Assembly: GCA_035546335.1 (NCBI GenBank)
Contig: DATKDP010000056.1
Span: 162,850 to 226,849, forward strand
DNA: 64,000 bases
Direction: 5' to 3'
From: DATKDP01 sp035546335
GTDB taxonomy: Bacteria; Acidobacteriota; Thermoanaerobaculia; Gp7-AA8
This document shows positions 62,214-64,000 of the stretch, piece after piece. A program made the position numbers and the translations under genes. The stretch's first letter is position 1. Each line of letters begins with the position of its first letter. The notes under the pieces are model-generated. The model had not been told where the DNA came from and ran no database searches. It saw nothing but the letters and a program-made list of their open reading frames with translations.

Positions 62214-62956
62214 CGAAGGCTCCCGACGCCTACGGCGGATTCGCCTGGGTCTACGATCGGGCGCTGGGAGGCCGATTCTACGAGACCATGTCCGGCATCC
62301 TCGACGATGTCCTCGAGAGACATGCGGTGGAGCCCTCATCTCATCTCGATCTCGCCTGCGGGACAGGCCTCGCCCTCCACTACTTCGCCGAGCGCGGTCA
62401 CGACTCGATTGGAGTCGATGCGTCTCTCCCCATGCTGCGAATGGCGCGGCACCGCTCTCATCGTCTGATCGCCGGCGATCTGAGAGGGCTTCCGCTGCGC
62501 GGCACCTTCTCGGCGATTACCTGTCTTTACGACAGCCTCAACCATCTTCTCGAGCCAGGCGAGCTCCTCGACGTATTTCGCTCCGTCAGATCTCTGATGA
62601 GCGACCGGTCGCTCTTTCTGTTCGATGTCAATCACCCTTCCGCGTATCCTCGGATCTGGGGCCTCCCGGAGCCCTTCATCGCTTCGGGAAGCGACTACGA
62701 GCTGACGATGGAGACGTCGTGGTCCCGTCTGACGCGCCGCGCTCGCGCGCGTCTGAGCGGCTGGGCCGACTTCGGCGGCGAGCGGCTCGCGATCGTCGAG
62801 GAGCACGAGCAGCGTGCCTGGTCGAAACGGGAGATCACCGGGCTGCTGCATAAGGCAAGCCTCGCCCCGGTGGAGGTCATCGGCTTCGATCCCTTCGACG
62901 AGCAGTCGGCGGGAGACCGGCTCAAGATGCTTTTCGTCGTCGAGCGTGCAAAATGA
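62198..62956 (+). CDS. Class I SAM-dependent methyltransferase
   Basis: This 252-residue protein carries SAM motif I in SSHLDLACGTGLALHYFAERG, an acidic ribose ligand in SIGVDAS, then AGDLRGLPL and 'FSAITCLYDSLNHLLEPGEL'. It belongs to the Methyltransf_25/11 group; the YDSLNHL stretch is common in a small-molecule methyltransferase subset. The GTG at 62198 overlaps the dehydrogenase gene, implying co-translation. Substrate unknown. Confidence 0.85.
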   Translation: MGFKVTKAPDAYGGFAWVYDRALGGRFYETMSGILDDVLERHAVEPSSHLDLACGTGLALHYFAERGHDSIGVDASLPMLRMARHRSHRLIAGDLRGLPLRGTFSAITCLYDSLNHLLEPGELLDVFRSVRSLMSDRSLFLFDVNHPSAYPRIWGLPEPFIASGSDYELTMETSWSRLTRRARARLSGWADFGGERLAIVEEHEQRAWSKREITGLLHKASLAPVEVIGFDPFDEQSAGDRLKMLFVVERAK

Positions 62957-62994
62957 CAACGACCGCCGGCGACCGGCGCGTCAGGAGGTGAACC

Positions 62995-63783
62995 GTGGAT
63001 CTGGGAATCGCTGGAAGGCGGGCATTCGTCGCAGGCTCGAGCAGCGGAATCGGGAAGGCGTGTGCAGAGCTGCTGGCGCGCGAGGGCGTGCGTCTCTTTC
63101 TGACGGCGAGGGGGGAACAGCATCTCGCCGAGACGGCACGCGAGATCGGCAGCACAGGCGTCGACGTCTCCTGGCACGCTGCCGATCTGTCGACCGAAGC
63201 GGGCGTCGACTCAGCATTCGACGCCGCTCTCGCGACAATGGGAGGAGTCGACATTCTCATCAACAACGCCGGCGGTCCGAAGGGAGGGAAGTTCTCGTCG
63301 CTGAGCGATGCCGACTGGGAACGCGCGGTGGCGCTGACGCTGATGAGCACGGTGCGACTGACACGGCGCGCACTTCCGGGGATGCAGCAGCGCTCCTGGG
63401 GACGGATCATCACCATCGCCTCGACCTCCGTCAAGCAGCCCATCGAGGGGCTCCTGCTCTCCAACTCGATCCGGCTCGCCGTCGTCGGATTCGCCAAGAC
63501 GCTGACGACGGAAATCGCCGGCAAAGGGATCACCATCAATACAGTGGCTCCCGGGTACACGGCGACCGATCGCCTCGGTCACCTCGCGGCTGCGCGCGCG
63601 AAGGAAGAGGGTGTCGAGCCCGAAGAGATCTATCGTCGCTGGGCCGAGGAGACGCCCCTGCGCCGGATCGGAACGGCCGCGGAGATCGCCGCTGCGGTCG
63701 CCTTTCTCGCGTCCGAGCCCGCGGCCTATATCAACGGAGTCACGCTCGCGGTCGATGGAGGAAGGATCAAAGGGGTGATGTGA
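62995..63783 (+). CDS. SDR family oxidoreductase with atypical active site
   Basis: This 262-residue protein has the cofactor motif FVAGSSSGIGKACAELLA, NNAG in ILINNAGGPKGG, and the C-terminal EPAAYINGVTLAVDGG of classical short-chain dehydrogenases. The catalytic Ser region IITIASTSVKQP is present, but where YxxxK is expected the sequence reads LLSNSIRLAVVGFAK, so Tyr and Lys are replaced by Ser-Asn and Arg. Related SDRs with SNxxR are known to me as a divergent 3-oxoacyl-ACP-reductase-like group. GTG 62995 follows AGGAGGTGA at ideal distance. Confidence 0.88.
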   Translation: MDLGIAGRRAFVAGSSSGIGKACAELLAREGVRLFLTARGEQHLAETAREIGSTGVDVSWHAADLSTEAGVDSAFDAALATMGGVDILINNAGGPKGGKFSSLSDADWERAVALTLMSTVRLTRRALPGMQQRSWGRIITIASTSVKQPIEGLLLSNSIRLAVVGFAKTLTTEIAGKGITINTVAPGYTATDRLGHLAAARAKEEGVEPEEIYRRWAEETPLRRIGTAAEIAAAVAFLASEPAAYINGVTLAVDGGRIKGVM

Positions 63784-64000
63784 CGGAAACCAGAAACCAG
63801 AGAAAGCTAGCCAAAAATATTCGAAATTTGAGAGTCAAAGGCCGGGCGCGGGCTCGGGTCCGGGCGCGGGCTCGGGAAAGGCGCCGGTTGCCTGCTTCGG
63901 GACTGAACCTGGTCGGAGTTGAGTATCTCGGTTCTCCGCATGACCACAAGGCCTTTCTCGACCGCATCGCACAGATACTGACCAAATTGATCAAATCCCG
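63784..64000. other. Edge region, possible start of another gene
   Basis: The first half contains repeated CGGGCGCGGGCTCGGG words (63841-63879). From a TTG at 63888 a plus-strand frame stays open to the window end and reads LVGVEYLGSPHDHKAFLDRI, which looks protein-like, but there is no Shine-Dalgarno and too little sequence to name it. Confidence 0.25.

Noticed and set aside
63767..63994. Minus-strand 75-codon frame at the right edge
   Set aside because: It is Arg-rich, crosses a simple repeat and overlaps the end of the SDR gene; no signature.

Overview
The window is GC-rich DNA from a Gram-negative-type bacterium: it has a lipobox lipoprotein, prepilin-type proteins and many two-component-era sensory proteins. 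Coding density is high and genes often overlap as ATGA or GTGA. The long-form GreA fusion, DUF507 protein, V4R-type sensor, EF-G2 and giant glycosyltransferase fusions would fit an Acidobacteriota-like or other deep-branching lineage, but no rRNA or phylogenetic marker settles this. No tRNA, rRNA, CRISPR array or complete insertion sequence was seen.

Layout. 1-7.0 kb is housekeeping: rplU-rpmA with a clear promoter, a pccB-type carboxyltransferase with a DUF507 gene, a 52-residue protein ending in a textbook terminator, a GreA fusion protein, a 7Fe ferredoxin and gltX. 7.0-9.9 kb is a compact operon of three prepilin-like genes plus a tungstate-binding lipoprotein (tupA), bracketed on both sides by intergenic islands of two repeat families in A-B-A order. 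9.9-16.4 kb holds a seven-helix GGDEF-EAL protein, EF-G2 and a membrane Ser/Thr kinase. 16.4-20.7 kb is a tightly overlapping kynurenine operon (haaO, ACMSD, kynU, kmo). 20.8-25.7 kb is a minus-strand operon joining a V4R-GGDEF-EAL sensor, an SbtA-type bicarbonate transporter, its P-II-like partner SbtB and a D-amino-acid oxidase. Type II NADH dehydrogenase follows.

27.8-52.3 kb is a cell-surface glycan locus. It contains very large fusion enzymes (methyltransferase-coil-GT4-GT2 and GT4-coil-GT4-GT2), a smaller GT4-GT2 paralogue, further GT2 and GT4 enzymes, a methyltransferase and two polytopic GT-C-like proteins. Two features tie the locus together. One is a C-terminal IPT/TIG-like module carrying a PFNxQPDG signature, found on three unrelated enzymes. 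The other is an 18-residue coiled-coil repeat (consensus LHxKVGERDxxIxxLQ) found on four or five proteins. Decay and rearrangement are also visible: a polysaccharide-deacetylase relic, an internally deleted GT2 gene, a 45-bp duplicated block and an inserted DUF4143-type ATPase with an operator-like palindrome over its promoter.

52.5-64 kb holds an M50 protease, a multi-PAS/GAF GGDEF-EAL protein, dnaE, and a short operon of 3-hydroxyacyl-CoA dehydrogenase, methyltransferase and an atypical SDR. All three GGDEF-EAL proteins keep both catalytic signatures and the RxxD inhibitory site, so cyclic-di-GMP control of surface properties is a plausible theme.
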